Part shown: piece by piece, positions 18,448 to 26,574 of the stretch | Numbering within the stretch: the first letter of the stretch is position 1 | Layout: each line of letters starts with the position of its first letter | Assembly (NCBI GenBank): GCA_964550025.1 | Contig: CAZJYI010000003.1 | Span: 108,230-172,229 of the forward strand | From: CAZJYI01 sp964550025 | Lineage (GTDB): Bacteria > Verrucomicrobiota > Kiritimatiellia > UBA8416 > CAYOBW01 | Direction: 5' to 3' | Length of the DNA: 64,000 bases | Translations under genes and position numbers: made by a program | Notes under the pieces: generated by a model | What the model saw: only the letters and a program-made list of their open reading frames with translations | Database searches by the model: none | What the model was told of the DNA's origin: nothing

Positions 18448-18662
18448 CGGAGCTGGAGGATATCTCGTTTGACCTCGTCCCACGTCTGACCCGAACTCGT
18501 ATTTCGCAGGTAGTTCTGCTTCCTGCGGTCCAACTCGTCCTTCTGCCATTGTGGAATGGGTACTTCCGCGTTGCTACGGGCAATACTGTCCCACAGGTCC
18601 TCAACGAGTTGGACTCGTTCGGGAACAGGAAGCATCTCCAGTTTCTGTAATGCCGTGGTCAT
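18444..18662 (-). CDS. type II antitoxin of the addiction-module (PF09720) type
   Basis: A 72-residue protein encoded first in the toxin-antitoxin operon. The core LPVPERVQLVEDLWDSIA (residues 11-28) is the hallmark of this small antitoxin family, followed by an Arg-rich tail that would wrap around the toxin. The gene overlaps the toxin gene by 4 bases. By analogy it neutralises the toxin and represses its own promoter. No clear operator is seen upstream. Confidence 0.85.
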   Translation of the reverse strand: MTTALQKLEMLPVPERVQLVEDLWDSIARSNAEVPIPQWQKDELDRRKQNYLRNTSSGQTWDEVKRDILQLR

Positions 18663-18699
18663 ACCAGCATACTATCTCCTGTCTGGGGTATTCGCAATC

Positions 18700-18786
18700 T
18701 TATTGTCCTGCGCGCTCTGTATTGGCCGCCTCGCAATCCGCCGCCCAAATGGCGGCGAATGCGGCAAGCAGGAACAAGTGTTTCAT
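18700..18786 (-). CDS. small possible exported peptide
   Basis: A 28-residue frame preceded by a clear AAGGAG 8 bases from its ATG at 18786. It begins MKHLFLLAAFAAIWAADCEA, a plausible signal peptide with a late Cys, and ends 8 residues later. It lies 14 bases after the methyltransferase gene on the same strand. It may be a tiny exported peptide or the stub of a lost lipoprotein gene. No relative was recognised. Confidence 0.35.
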   Translation of the reverse strand: MKHLFLLAAFAAIWAADCEAANTERAGQ

Positions 18787-18800
18787 TTCCATCTCCTTGA

Positions 18801-19604
18801 TCAAGCGGTTCCCCTCCGAGCGCGGATCGTGAATTGGAGAGGCAGACCTTTCGGAACGTGGTCCGAGGTCCACCGCCCCTTTCGTTCCTTCAAGAATGCG
18901 CGGTGCGGGTAGCTGCAGTAGTCGAACTCGTGGATATACTCGATCCCGAGTCCGGCCCCAATCAGTGCGTTGACTATCTCGGAGAGGCTGTGCGGCCATT
19001 CCACGCTCGTCACCTCCTCCCCGTTGCCGGCCGACGCATACGATCCCTGGCCAGTGTAGACCAGCGGTTTCTCGGTCCGGAAGTAGGGATATCTCAACCT
19101 TGGTTCCGGGGCGTCGTCATCGAACACGTCCGCGAAGGGATGGAACTCGCGGATGAAGAAGAACCCCCCCGGTTTGAGGTGCTGCGCGACCGCCCGGGCC
19201 CAGGCGTCGAGGTCGCTCAGCCAGCAGAGCACGCCGGCCGACGTGAACACGATGTCGAACGTGTCGTCCAGGCAGCCGTCGAGCTCGTAGACGGAGGAGC
19301 AGACGAACGTGGCCGGCACGCCGATTTCTCGAGCGAGCCCGCGGGCCGTGTTGATAGCCGCGGGCGAAAAGTCAACCCCGGTGACGACGGCGCCGCGCCG
19401 CGCCCAGGACAGCGAGTCCATGCCAAAGTGGCACTGGAGGTGCAGCAACGACTTGCCGGCTACGTCCCCAACTTCAGAGACCTCGATCTCCTCCAGGCTG
19501 CACTTCCCGCCTTTGAAGCCTTCGACGTCGTAGAACTCGGACTTCACATGCCATCCGGCAAGCGTGTCCCACAACTCGCGGTTCGTCTGTTCGTACGGTT
19601 CCAC
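18801..19604 (-). CDS. class I SAM-dependent methyltransferase
   Basis: A 267-residue cytosolic protein starting at a GTG (MEPYEQTNRELWD). Motif I is degenerate for the family: SLLHLQCHFGMDSLSWARRG (residues 52-71), where LQCHFG replaces the usual DxGxGxG, a form common in one methyltransferase subfamily. It is followed by VVTGVDFSPAAI (motif II acidic residue), FDIVFTSAGVLCWL and LKPGGFFFIREFHP. The acceptor is unknown. The gene after it on the same strand is the 28-residue frame, and the SnoaL-like gene lies upstream. Confidence 0.87.
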   Translation of the reverse strand: MEPYEQTNRELWDTLAGWHVKSEFYDVEGFKGGKCSLEEIEVSEVGDVAGKSLLHLQCHFGMDSLSWARRGAVVTGVDFSPAAINTARGLAREIGVPATFVCSSVYELDGCLDDTFDIVFTSAGVLCWLSDLDAWARAVAQHLKPGGFFFIREFHPFADVFDDDAPEPRLRYPYFRTEKPLVYTGQGSYASAGNGEEVTSVEWPHSLSEIVNALIGAGLGIEYIHEFDYCSYPHRAFLKERKGRWTSDHVPKGLPLQFTIRARRGTA

Positions 19605-19672
19605 CGCGGTGAGAGCTCCCGTGTTCCCAACCCCGTCGTTCGATCACGCCGCCGGTATGCGCGGAAGGCGCT

Positions 19673-20074
19673 TCACGCCTGCATCTGCGCTGCCATGTCG
19701 CCGGCGTCGTAGATCTCCCACGCCTCAGCCAGCTTGCCGTCCGCGAGCTGGAAGGTGCTGATCGCCGGAACGCGAAGGTCGTTGCCTTTCGGAGGAATGC
19801 CGGCCCCGTCGCCCGTGTGCTTCATGTAGACAACAAAGTGACAATCCACCTTGTCTCCTTCGGCCAGGAGAAAATCGATCTCGATGCGCATGTCGCTGAA
19901 GATGCCCGGAACGAACTCCTTGAAGAACTTCTTCACGCCATCCGGGCCGGGAGGCATGTCGGGCGGGAAGTGGTGGTCCACAAAGGTGTCCGCCACGATC
20001 TCCCCGATCCCGGAGATGTCCCCAACAGCCATCTCATAGTACCGACGCACCAGGGCCTTGTTTTCTTCGGACAT
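19673..20074 (-). CDS. SnoaL-like / ester cyclase family protein
   Basis: A 133-residue protein. The ATG at 20074 has a textbook AGGAGGT. The sequence shows the NTF2-like cone fold signature of the SnoaL/ester-cyclase group: NKALVRRYYEMAVG, VADTFVDHHFP, then MRIEIDFLLAEGDKVDCHFV and a C-terminal DGKLAEAWEIYDAGDMAAQM. Members are small hydrolase/cyclase-like or ligand-binding proteins, and no metabolic partner is evident here. It lies 68 bases upstream of the methyltransferase gene, probably cotranscribed. Confidence 0.85.
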   Translation of the reverse strand: MSEENKALVRRYYEMAVGDISGIGEIVADTFVDHHFPPDMPPGPDGVKKFFKEFVPGIFSDMRIEIDFLLAEGDKVDCHFVVYMKHTGDGAGIPPKGNDLRVPAISTFQLADGKLAEAWEIYDAGDMAAQMQA

Positions 20075-20313
20075 GGTTGACCTCCTATCAGTTGGGTTTG
20101 CTCCTCGCGAGCCACCATCCTGGCAGCTCCCCAGTATCCATGCAAGATGGATCTTGATGCGGTGCACTGGGTGAGAATGGCATGATGCGGGCGTAGTCCG
20201 GTCTTCCCCATCGCTTGACTACCAGGCCACCGCGTGCCATCCTTTTGATAGCAAAACTGGGAACTGACAACCAGGGATCAAGACGGCCATTCCCAAACGA
20301 GGAGAGAGGTCCG

Positions 20314-20706
20314 ATGTCAACGTCAACCATGAACGTGGAACCCCGGATACGGGACCTGCATGACAGGGCTGTCCGTCAGTTGGTCGAAGCCCATCGACAG
20401 CGAACCAACGAACCGTTGCTGCTTGCGATACGCTACAAGCTTGACGACCCCTCTGACATACACTTGCTCGAAGTGCTCGACCGGTTCCCCGGCGGCGATG
20501 ACGATGAATTACTCGAAACAGAGTTCGACCCGTCCGCCAATCTCATCATGGTCGGAAAACTACATTTGATCCTGGGCAGCCCGGCACAGGTGCAATGCGC
20601 GATACAGCGGGGCGACCCAATCACGGAGGCCGCCCGCAACGGCCAAGTTGAGTTCGACAACCACGGATCCGAAGCAACCGGCATCAGGAAGACGCTTGGC
20701 CTGTGA
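20314..20706 (+). CDS. degenerate nucleotidyltransferase-like partner of a HEPN protein
   Basis: A 130-residue cytosolic protein. The ATG at 20314 follows GAGGAGAGAGG. The segment AIRYKLDDPSDIHLLEVLD (about residues 46-64) lines up with the G-S-x-A-R-G...D-S-D-[IV]-D-L-L core of minimal nucleotidyltransferases, but the Gly-Ser and the second catalytic Asp are replaced. The later LHLILGSPAQVQCAIQRGDP, then GQVEFDN, resembles the C-terminal part of such proteins. It overlaps the HEPN gene by 4 bases (GTGA). I infer an inactive nucleotidyltransferase-like antitoxin or structural partner. The family was not recognised with certainty. Confidence 0.6.
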   Translation: MSTSTMNVEPRIRDLHDRAVRQLVEAHRQRTNEPLLLAIRYKLDDPSDIHLLEVLDRFPGGDDDELLETEFDPSANLIMVGKLHLILGSPAQVQCAIQRGDPITEAARNGQVEFDNHGSEATGIRKTLGL

Positions 20707-21233
20707 GTGCGGCCGAGGCCAGGGTATGGTTCGTCCAAGCGGAGAGCGACTACCGCACGGCGGCGGCTTTGCGCAAGCACCCGCGGGAGATGTGTGCAGA
20801 AGATGTCGGTTGCCACGTTGCGGCCATGTGCGCACAGGTGGTGGAGAAGAGCATAAAGGGCTACATAATCGTGAATGGCGCCACGCCCTCCCTGACCCAT
20901 CGACCGGACAAATACCTGTCACAGCTACTCACCAGGACTGATCCCTTGCTTCGCCACAAGGACCATCACAGGTATCTCTCAAGGCTCTTCGATTCCGCCA
21001 CAAGACATGGCATTCGGGATCTACTCGATCTGGCGCCGGGCGGTCGAGGCAACCGCACGGACCTTCCGAACACTGAGTATCCATGGAAGGTCGGCACTGT
21101 CTGGGCAGAAGCGCCCGCTGGATCACCGCATTTCGCGAGTGATCGTGTGGAGTCTTGGCTCAAGCTGGCAAAACGTGTGCTGGATGTCCTTCACAAGCTG
21201 GTGATAGCAGCCGAGCGCGGACCACAGAGTTGA
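20703..21233 (+). CDS. HEPN domain protein
   Basis: A 176-residue protein translated from a GTG inside the upstream stop region. AEARVWFVQAESDYRTAAAL and CHVAAMCAQVVEKSIKGYII are the two long helices of the HEPN fold, followed by the T-H-x-P region near residue 65. The C-terminal third keeps NTEYPW and a last helix SWLKLAKRVLDVLHKLV. The usual Rx4-6H RNase motif is not obvious, and RHKDHHRYL (near residues 88-96) is the closest match. HEPN proteins paired with nucleotidyltransferases form toxin-antitoxin (MntA/HEPN) modules. This pair looks like a diverged version. Confidence 0.8.
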   Translation: MSAAEARVWFVQAESDYRTAAALRKHPREMCAEDVGCHVAAMCAQVVEKSIKGYIIVNGATPSLTHRPDKYLSQLLTRTDPLLRHKDHHRYLSRLFDSATRHGIRDLLDLAPGGRGNRTDLPNTEYPWKVGTVWAEAPAGSPHFASDRVESWLKLAKRVLDVLHKLVIAAERGPQS

Positions 21234-21748
21234 AGTCCTGCCATTCGAGCGATCATGAGACAGCGGTGCGCGCCCCCCGAAGACTGCCAGGTCCAACCTT
21301 GTTCCCGCCAGCGAGAATGCTATGCTGGCAGTACTCGGGATAGAACACCAGAACCAGCGAGGCGATCCGTACCGTCACCGTCTACGGTCCGCTTGCTCTG
21401 CTATCTCTCTGCGAATGATGGAGAACCGGGATGGGTGACCGCGATATCTACTACATAAAGGGGCCCCCTCGGCTGCAGCTGCATTCATCGGTATGTGATC
21501 AGCGACATCAACTACCATTTCTATCATATCGCAAAGGACTTGCTGGACCATGAGCTGTTCAACACCACAAGGGAAGAAGCTGCCGTTCAGCGCTGGGTAG
21601 ATGCGGTCGCAACGACGCGTTGCGCTTCGGACCATTGGAGAACGAAGGTATCCTTGGTCTTTCACGCCAAAGCGGTGTAGCCACAACCCCGAAAATGAGG
21701 TTACGCCTCGGATAGTGGCGCGACCCGTCACCAGAAGGAAGGATGCGA
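21234..21748. other. long intergenic region with a possible decayed frame
   Basis: 515 bases between the HEPN gene and a sulfatase gene. The composition is less biased than in the surrounding genes. From 21431 a frame begins MGDRDIYYIKGP, and a second frame continues after a C-run at about 21463-21468 with YVISDINYHFYHIAKDLLDH. Together they look like a short coding remnant joined by a one-base shift, but I recognise no family. No promoter, repeat or RNA was identified. Confidence 0.3.
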
Positions 21749-23215
21749 ATGGAAAACCGACGTGAGTTTCTGAAGACCGCCTGCGCCGGGGCGGCGGCTG
21801 TGCGCCTGGCAGCGAGTTCCGCGGTGGCCGCGCAGAGAAGACCGGCCACGGACCGCCCCAACATCCTCTTCATCATGACCGACCAGCAGCACGCGGGCAT
21901 GATGAGTTGTACGGGTAACAGGCGGCTGAAGACGCCGGCCCTCGACCGGTTGGCCGCCTCGGGAGTGCGCTTCGAACGCGCCTACGCATGCAATCCCGTG
22001 TGCGTGCCCAGCCGCTTCAGCCTGCAGACGGGACGCATGCCGAGCGCCGTAGGAATGCGCCACAACAACAGCAGGCTCGGGGTACCCGGGCACATGGTTG
22101 CCGGCTCGCTCGGACCGCTCTTCAAAAGGGCCGGCTACGAGACCGTCTACGGCGGGAAGGTCCATCTTCCGGGGGACCTCGTGAAGGGCATGCGCAAGGA
22201 CGGTTTCCGGTTCATCACGTCCGATGCGCGTGAGGAGCTTGCCGAGTCCTTTGCGGCGTTTCTGAAGGGGCCACACGAGAAGCCGTTCCTCGGGTTCGTC
22301 TCGTTCATAAACCCGCACGATATCTGCTATATGGCCATCAACGATGAAGCGCGCTCAAAGGGCGGCAAACCCAGAGGCAACATCGACTCGCGAACCTGCG
22401 AGCGCGTTCTCGACCGGGCGCGGAACAGCGGCGATCTTAAGGCCTTCATTCGCGATCACTGCCCCCCCGTTCCGCCGAACCTCGAACCTCCCGACGGAGA
22501 ACCGGAGTGCATCGCCCGACACCACCTGGCCTCCCGAAGCTTCCACGCGTACACGCGAGCGAAGTGGACGGACGAGATGTGGCGGCTGCACCGCTGGCTC
22601 TACTGCCGGCTCAACGAAATGGTCGACCGGAAGATCGGAATCGTCCTCGATGCCCTGCGCGAGGCCGGACTGGAAAACAACACGCTGGTTGTCTTCACCA
22701 GCGACCACGGCGACCTGGACGGCGCGCACCGCCTCGAGCACAAGACCTTGCTCTATGAAGAATCCGTTCGCGTGCCGTTCATCCTGAGCTTCGAGGGCCG
22801 CATTCCCGCCGGGCAGGTCGACAACATCCATCTTGTCTCCAACGGGCTCGACCTGTTGCCGACGCTGTGCGACTACGCCGGCATTCCCGTGCCCGAGGGG
22901 CTCGACGGCCGCAGCGTCCGCGCCGTCGCGGAGGGACGCGAAGCCGACCCTGCCTGGCGCGACCACGTCGTAGCCGAGAGCCGAAACAGCCGCATGGTCC
23001 GCACCGCGCGTTACAAGTACACCGTGTACGACTGCGGCGAACACCGCGAAACGCTGGTCGACATGCAGACCGATCCCGGGGAAATGAAGAACCTCGTCTC
23101 GAACGCGAAGCTCGCCTCCACGCTGGACAGTCACCGTCGCCTCCTCGCCGACTGGATCGACCGGACGGGTGACAGGATCGCGGCGGAATATGTCGTCCGG
23201 CCGGATACCGCATAG
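21749..23215 (+). CDS. Tat-exported sulfatase
   Basis: A 488-residue type I sulfatase. The second ATG (21749) is preferred because AAGGAAGG lies 6 bases upstream. The N-terminus MENRREFLKTACAG is a twin-arginine signal. ILFIMTDQQHAGMM (about residues 37-50) is the first metal-binding strand with the DQQ variant typical of this sulfatase branch. NPVCVPSRFSLQTGRMPS carries C-V-P-S-R with Cys85 for formylglycine. NTLVVFTSDHGD supplies the second metal site. The substrate is unknown. It is followed 9 bases later by a GH99-like hydrolase, suggesting joint attack on a sulfated glycan. Confidence 0.92.
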   Translation: MENRREFLKTACAGAAAVRLAASSAVAAQRRPATDRPNILFIMTDQQHAGMMSCTGNRRLKTPALDRLAASGVRFERAYACNPVCVPSRFSLQTGRMPSAVGMRHNNSRLGVPGHMVAGSLGPLFKRAGYETVYGGKVHLPGDLVKGMRKDGFRFITSDAREELAESFAAFLKGPHEKPFLGFVSFINPHDICYMAINDEARSKGGKPRGNIDSRTCERVLDRARNSGDLKAFIRDHCPPVPPNLEPPDGEPECIARHHLASRSFHAYTRAKWTDEMWRLHRWLYCRLNEMVDRKIGIVLDALREAGLENNTLVVFTSDHGDLDGAHRLEHKTLLYEESVRVPFILSFEGRIPAGQVDNIHLVSNGLDLLPTLCDYAGIPVPEGLDGRSVRAVAEGREADPAWRDHVVAESRNSRMVRTARYKYTVYDCGEHRETLVDMQTDPGEMKNLVSNAKLASTLDSHRRLLADWIDRTGDRIAAEYVVRPDTA

Positions 23216-23224
23216 GGGCATGCG

Positions 23225-24469
23225 ATGCACTGCGTTGCACGGACCCACCGTTCACTCGCACACGTTCGTGGTTGCATCGGCCCGGTAGTTCTGGCAGGTG
23301 CAATGTGGGGCAGCACGTTGGCGCAGGCCGAGGACACGCGACGCGCTGTCGGCGGCAAGCGACAGCCCGGGCCGTCGCGCAGGCCTATGCTGGTCGCAAA
23401 CTACTACGTCTGGTATCGGTCGGTGACGGACCAGGCCGAGCCGTACGCGGGCTGGCTCAGGCCGACGCAGAAACCGTTGCCGCCGGGGACAACGAAGCAC
23501 GGTCCGCCCGACGAGCCCGCCTGCGCATCCATGGCATATCCGGTTGCGGGGCTCTACGACAGCCGCGACGCCGCGGTGGCGGAATGGCACGTCAAGCTCG
23601 CGCAGGCCGCTGGCATCGAGGCGTTCCTCGTGAGCTGGTGGGACGATCACAAGGAGCGTGACAAGGCATGGGAGGAAGGCATCTTCGCGGCGGCGGAACG
23701 TTGTGGTTTCAAGGTCGCCCTCCTCGACGAGCGCGCGCAGTTCCATCACGACTTTGACTGGTACAAGGACAGGCTGGTCAAGGCGCTCGGCCGTTTCAAG
23801 GACAGCCGCGCCTACCTGCGTATCGAAGAAAGGCCGGTAGTGTACCTCTACCAGGTTGCGCAGACGGCGACGTTGACACCCGCGAAATTCGTGGAACTGA
23901 AGGCGCACGTCGAAAAGGTCCACGGCCCCGTCTACTGGATCGTGGACAAGATCGCCCACGACCATGCCGCGGCAAAGGCGGGCGACCAGGACAGGATCAA
24001 GCGCATACCGGCCGAATGGCTGGAGACACCGGGCATCGACTGCTTCGGGTTCTACAGCGCGTTCAGCAACTTCCGGGAGCACCGGTACGAGGGACTGGCG
24101 GGCAAGTACCGCTACATGACCGGTCTCGCACACACCGCGGGCAAGAAGATGCTGCTGCCGGTTCATCCCGGCCACGACAACTCGCGATTTCGTGACGACC
24201 CGTACGTGATGCCGCGGCGAGACGGACAAACACTGAAGGACTACTTGCGCGCAGCCGAAGAAGCGGGCGCCGACATCATCATGGTGACGAGCTGGAACGA
24301 GTGGCCCGAGACCACCGTGGTGGAGCCGTCGGTCACGTGGAAGGACCCGTACCGGTACCTGAGAATCCTGGCGGACTGGAAAGGCGTGGCGTTTTCCGAC
24401 CCTCGGGACCTTGAATTGATGGTTAACCGGCCTGTCCGAGCTACCAGGGACCTCACTGACCAACGTTAA
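23225..24469 (+). CDS. secreted GH99-like glycoside hydrolase
   Basis: A 414-residue protein starting 9 bases after the sulfatase gene. Residues 17-38 (CIGPVVLAGAMWGSTLAQA) look like a signal peptide. MLVANYYVWYRS is the start of the catalytic barrel. EAFLVSWWDDH near residue 135 and ADIIMVTSWNEWPETTVVEP near residue 360 match the endo-mannosidase-like GH99/GH71 group found in polysaccharide-degrading bacteria, in which the Glu of WNEW is part of the active site. YLRILADWKG closes the fold. The 5' end of the gene contains a diverged copy of the family A repeat (23246-23275), which encodes part of the leader. The substrate is unknown. The sulfatase partner suggests a sulfated alpha-linked glycan. 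Confidence 0.75.
   Translation: MHCVARTHRSLAHVRGCIGPVVLAGAMWGSTLAQAEDTRRAVGGKRQPGPSRRPMLVANYYVWYRSVTDQAEPYAGWLRPTQKPLPPGTTKHGPPDEPACASMAYPVAGLYDSRDAAVAEWHVKLAQAAGIEAFLVSWWDDHKERDKAWEEGIFAAAERCGFKVALLDERAQFHHDFDWYKDRLVKALGRFKDSRAYLRIEERPVVYLYQVAQTATLTPAKFVELKAHVEKVHGPVYWIVDKIAHDHAAAKAGDQDRIKRIPAEWLETPGIDCFGFYSAFSNFREHRYEGLAGKYRYMTGLAHTAGKKMLLPVHPGHDNSRFRDDPYVMPRRDGQTLKDYLRAAEEAGADIIMVTSWNEWPETTVVEPSVTWKDPYRYLRILADWKGVAFSDPRDLELMVNRPVRATRDLTDQR
23246..23275 (+). repeat. diverged family A repeat inside a coding region
   Basis: The sequence CGTTCACTCGCACACGTTCG and the bases after it match the family A arm at 12781-12810 at roughly three quarters of positions. It lies inside the 5' end of the GH99-like gene, ahead of its signal-peptide core. 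Confidence 0.35.
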
Positions 24470-24559
24470 CTATCAATCCGTTTCTGTTGCGGAAGGCGAT
24501 TCTGCGCACTCTCTAGGTCCGCACTTGCTATCGGCCCGCGCCTTTGCGATAAGAGAGAA

Positions 24560-25864
24560 ATGGCACACCACGAAAAGCAGTTGAAGGCGGTACGAGCGAT
24601 CGCGGAGCATGTCGCGGAGTTGATCGACGTTCCGGCCTCCGTGCGGCTCTGGGACGGTACCGACATTCCGCTCGGGAAGGGCGCGGATGGGACGTATTAC
24701 TTCTCGATCAACGAACCGGGCGTTGTCGGGGCGCTGCTGCGTCGGCCAACGCTGGAGAATGTTCTTGTGCGCTACGCCAGGGGTGAGCTCGACTTCCATG
24801 GCGACATTATCGAGTTCAGGGAGACGTTCGACCAGAAGGCCGTGAGCCGCGCCTTGCGGAAGATCAGCAAGACGACCCTCTTGAAGAGCGCGCTTTCCCT
24901 GGTCTGCTCTCCGGCCGACAAGATCGGTGACAAGCACGCATCGCGGAAGGGCAAGGTCGCCGCGGACAGCGACTCCAGGACCAAGACCGATTTCATCCAG
25001 TTCCACTACGACGTCAGCAACGAGTTCTACCAGCTCTTTCTCGATCCGGAGATGCAGTACTCGTGCGGGTACTTCAAGGACTGGAACAACTCGCTCGAAC
25101 AGGCACAGCTCGACAAGCTGGAGATGATCTGCCGCAAGCTGCGCCTCCAGGAGGGAGAACGGCTGCTGGATATCGGATGCGGATGGGGCGGGCTGGTGTG
25201 TTACGCGGCCAGGAACTACGGTGTGCGCGCGCACGGAGTGACGCTCTCGCAGCGGCAGCTCGACTTCGCCCGGGAGAAGATCGAGCGTCTCGGCCTCGGA
25301 GACAAGGTGACGGTGGAGCTTCGCGACTACGCGACGCTCGACGGCACGTATGACAAGATCGCCAGCATCGGCATGTACGAGCACGTCGGGATCGCCAACT
25401 ATCCCAACTATTTCGGCAAGATACGCAGTCTGCTCGTCAACGGCGGGATTGTCCTCAACCACGGCATTACCCGGCGGGCAAGGCTGGATCCCCGAAAAGA
25501 CCGCAAGGTCAAGCCCACGCGCAAGTTCATCCTGAAGTACATTTTCCCGGGGTCGGAGCTCGACAATGTCGGTCACACCGTTGAAATCATGGAGGGCTGC
25601 AGGCTGGAGGTGCACGACGTGGAAGCGTGGCGCGAGCATTACGGCCTGACTGCCACGTTCTGGGCGCGGAACCTCGCGGCGAACCGCGAGAAGGCCATCG
25701 CCCTCGTCGGCAGGGAGAAGTTCCGCCTGTGGCTGGCCTACCTGACCGGCGTGGCGTGCGGTTTCTCCGACGGCGCCATGAAGATCTACCAGGTCGTGGC
25801 CTCGAAACAGGACATCAAGGGCCCGTCCGGCCTCCCGCTAACCCGCGCCGATCTGTATGATTGA
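24560..25864 (+). CDS. cfa: cyclopropane-fatty-acyl-phospholipid synthase
   Basis: A 434-residue enzyme that transfers a methylene group from S-adenosylmethionine to unsaturated acyl chains of membrane phospholipids. The ATG at 24560 follows AAGAGAGAA. The N-terminal lipid-binding domain (1-120) is followed by IQFHYDVSNEFYQLFLDPEM, the conserved opening of the catalytic domain, with YSCGYFKD next. LLDIGCGWGGL (about 202-212) binds SAM. IASIGMYEHVG and TFWARNLAANRE with WLAYLTGVACGFSDGAMKIYQ close the canonical domain. The length is normal for the family. The last codons overlap rnhA by 8 bases, so the two are cotranscribed. Confidence 0.95.
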   Translation: MAHHEKQLKAVRAIAEHVAELIDVPASVRLWDGTDIPLGKGADGTYYFSINEPGVVGALLRRPTLENVLVRYARGELDFHGDIIEFRETFDQKAVSRALRKISKTTLLKSALSLVCSPADKIGDKHASRKGKVAADSDSRTKTDFIQFHYDVSNEFYQLFLDPEMQYSCGYFKDWNNSLEQAQLDKLEMICRKLRLQEGERLLDIGCGWGGLVCYAARNYGVRAHGVTLSQRQLDFAREKIERLGLGDKVTVELRDYATLDGTYDKIASIGMYEHVGIANYPNYFGKIRSLLVNGGIVLNHGITRRARLDPRKDRKVKPTRKFILKYIFPGSELDNVGHTVEIMEGCRLEVHDVEAWREHYGLTATFWARNLAANREKAIALVGREKFRLWLAYLTGVACGFSDGAMKIYQVVASKQDIKGPSGLPLTRADLYD

Positions 25865-26375
25865 GGTCGATATCTACACGGATGGCGCCTGTTCCGGGAA
25901 TCCAGGCCCGGGCGGGTACGGCACCGTTCTTCTCAGCGGCGGGAGACGGCTGGAGCTTTCCGGGGGATTCCGCCGGACCACGAACAACCGCATGGAGCTC
26001 TACGCGATCGTCGCTGGGTTCGAGGCGCTCAAGAAGACCGGCCTCAACGTTACCATCCACAGCGATTCGAGATACATCGTCGACAGGATGCTCGACGGCG
26101 CCGCGCGCCGCTGGCGCGCCAACGGCTGGAAGCGCGACCGGAAACACCGCGCTAAGAACCCGGATCTCTGGGAGCGGCTCCTCGCGCACTGCGATCAGCA
26201 CGACGTCACGTTCGTCTGGGTCGCCGGCCATGACGGCAACGAAGAGAACGAGCGCTGCGACGAGCTGGCCGTGGAGGCGCGGCAGAAGGAAGACCTTCCG
26301 GCGGATGAGGAATTCGAGCGCGGTGAGAAGACCGCGTCGCAACAGGGGAACCTGTTCACGGCGTTGGATGGCTGA
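25857..26375 (+). CDS. rnhA: ribonuclease HI with a C-terminal clamp-binding-like motif
   Basis: A 172-residue ribonuclease that cleaves the RNA strand of RNA-DNA hybrids. The catalytic set is intact: Asp9 (TDGACSGNPGPGG), Glu47 (NNRMEL), Asp70 (HSDSRY) and Asp135 (NERCDELA), with His125 in the usual mobile loop. The basic handle region is present (RRWRANGWKRDRKHR, 84-98). After the catalytic domain a 25-residue tail contains QGNLF (163-167), which fits the Qxx[LM]F pentapeptide by which replication and repair proteins bind the beta sliding clamp. Such a tail is absent from the E. coli enzyme. It overlaps cfa by 8 bases. Confidence 0.95.
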   Translation: MIEVDIYTDGACSGNPGPGGYGTVLLSGGRRLELSGGFRRTTNNRMELYAIVAGFEALKKTGLNVTIHSDSRYIVDRMLDGAARRWRANGWKRDRKHRAKNPDLWERLLAHCDQHDVTFVWVAGHDGNEENERCDELAVEARQKEDLPADEEFERGEKTASQQGNLFTALDG

Positions 26376-26415
26376 GTGGCCGCGGGGATGAATCGGTGCC
26401 GCTTCGGTCCTTCCC

Positions 26416-26476
26416 GTAGCGGAACGCGCCAAGCGTTCCGATCCCCCAAATCGGAAGACTTGGCGTCTTCCGCTAC
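26416..26476. repeat. interspersed double-hairpin repeat, family C, GTAGC...GCTAC
   Basis: 61 bases starting GTAGCGGAACGCGCCAAGCG and ending TTGGCGTCTTCCGCTAC. The two halves form separate 8-base-pair hairpins with loops GCCAA and TTGGC, which are complementary to each other, and the whole is an imperfect palindrome. A nearly identical copy in the opposite orientation is at 31607-31669. A partial copy (GCGGAACGCGCCGCCGCG) follows at about 26500. Confidence 0.85.
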
Positions 26477-26574
26477 GGATCCTCAGACGGAGGTCGTATA
26501 GCGGAACGCGCCGCCGCGCTCCATTGGAAACCGGACCTGGAGGGCAGACGGCCCGGCCGCCTCCCGCGATAAGC

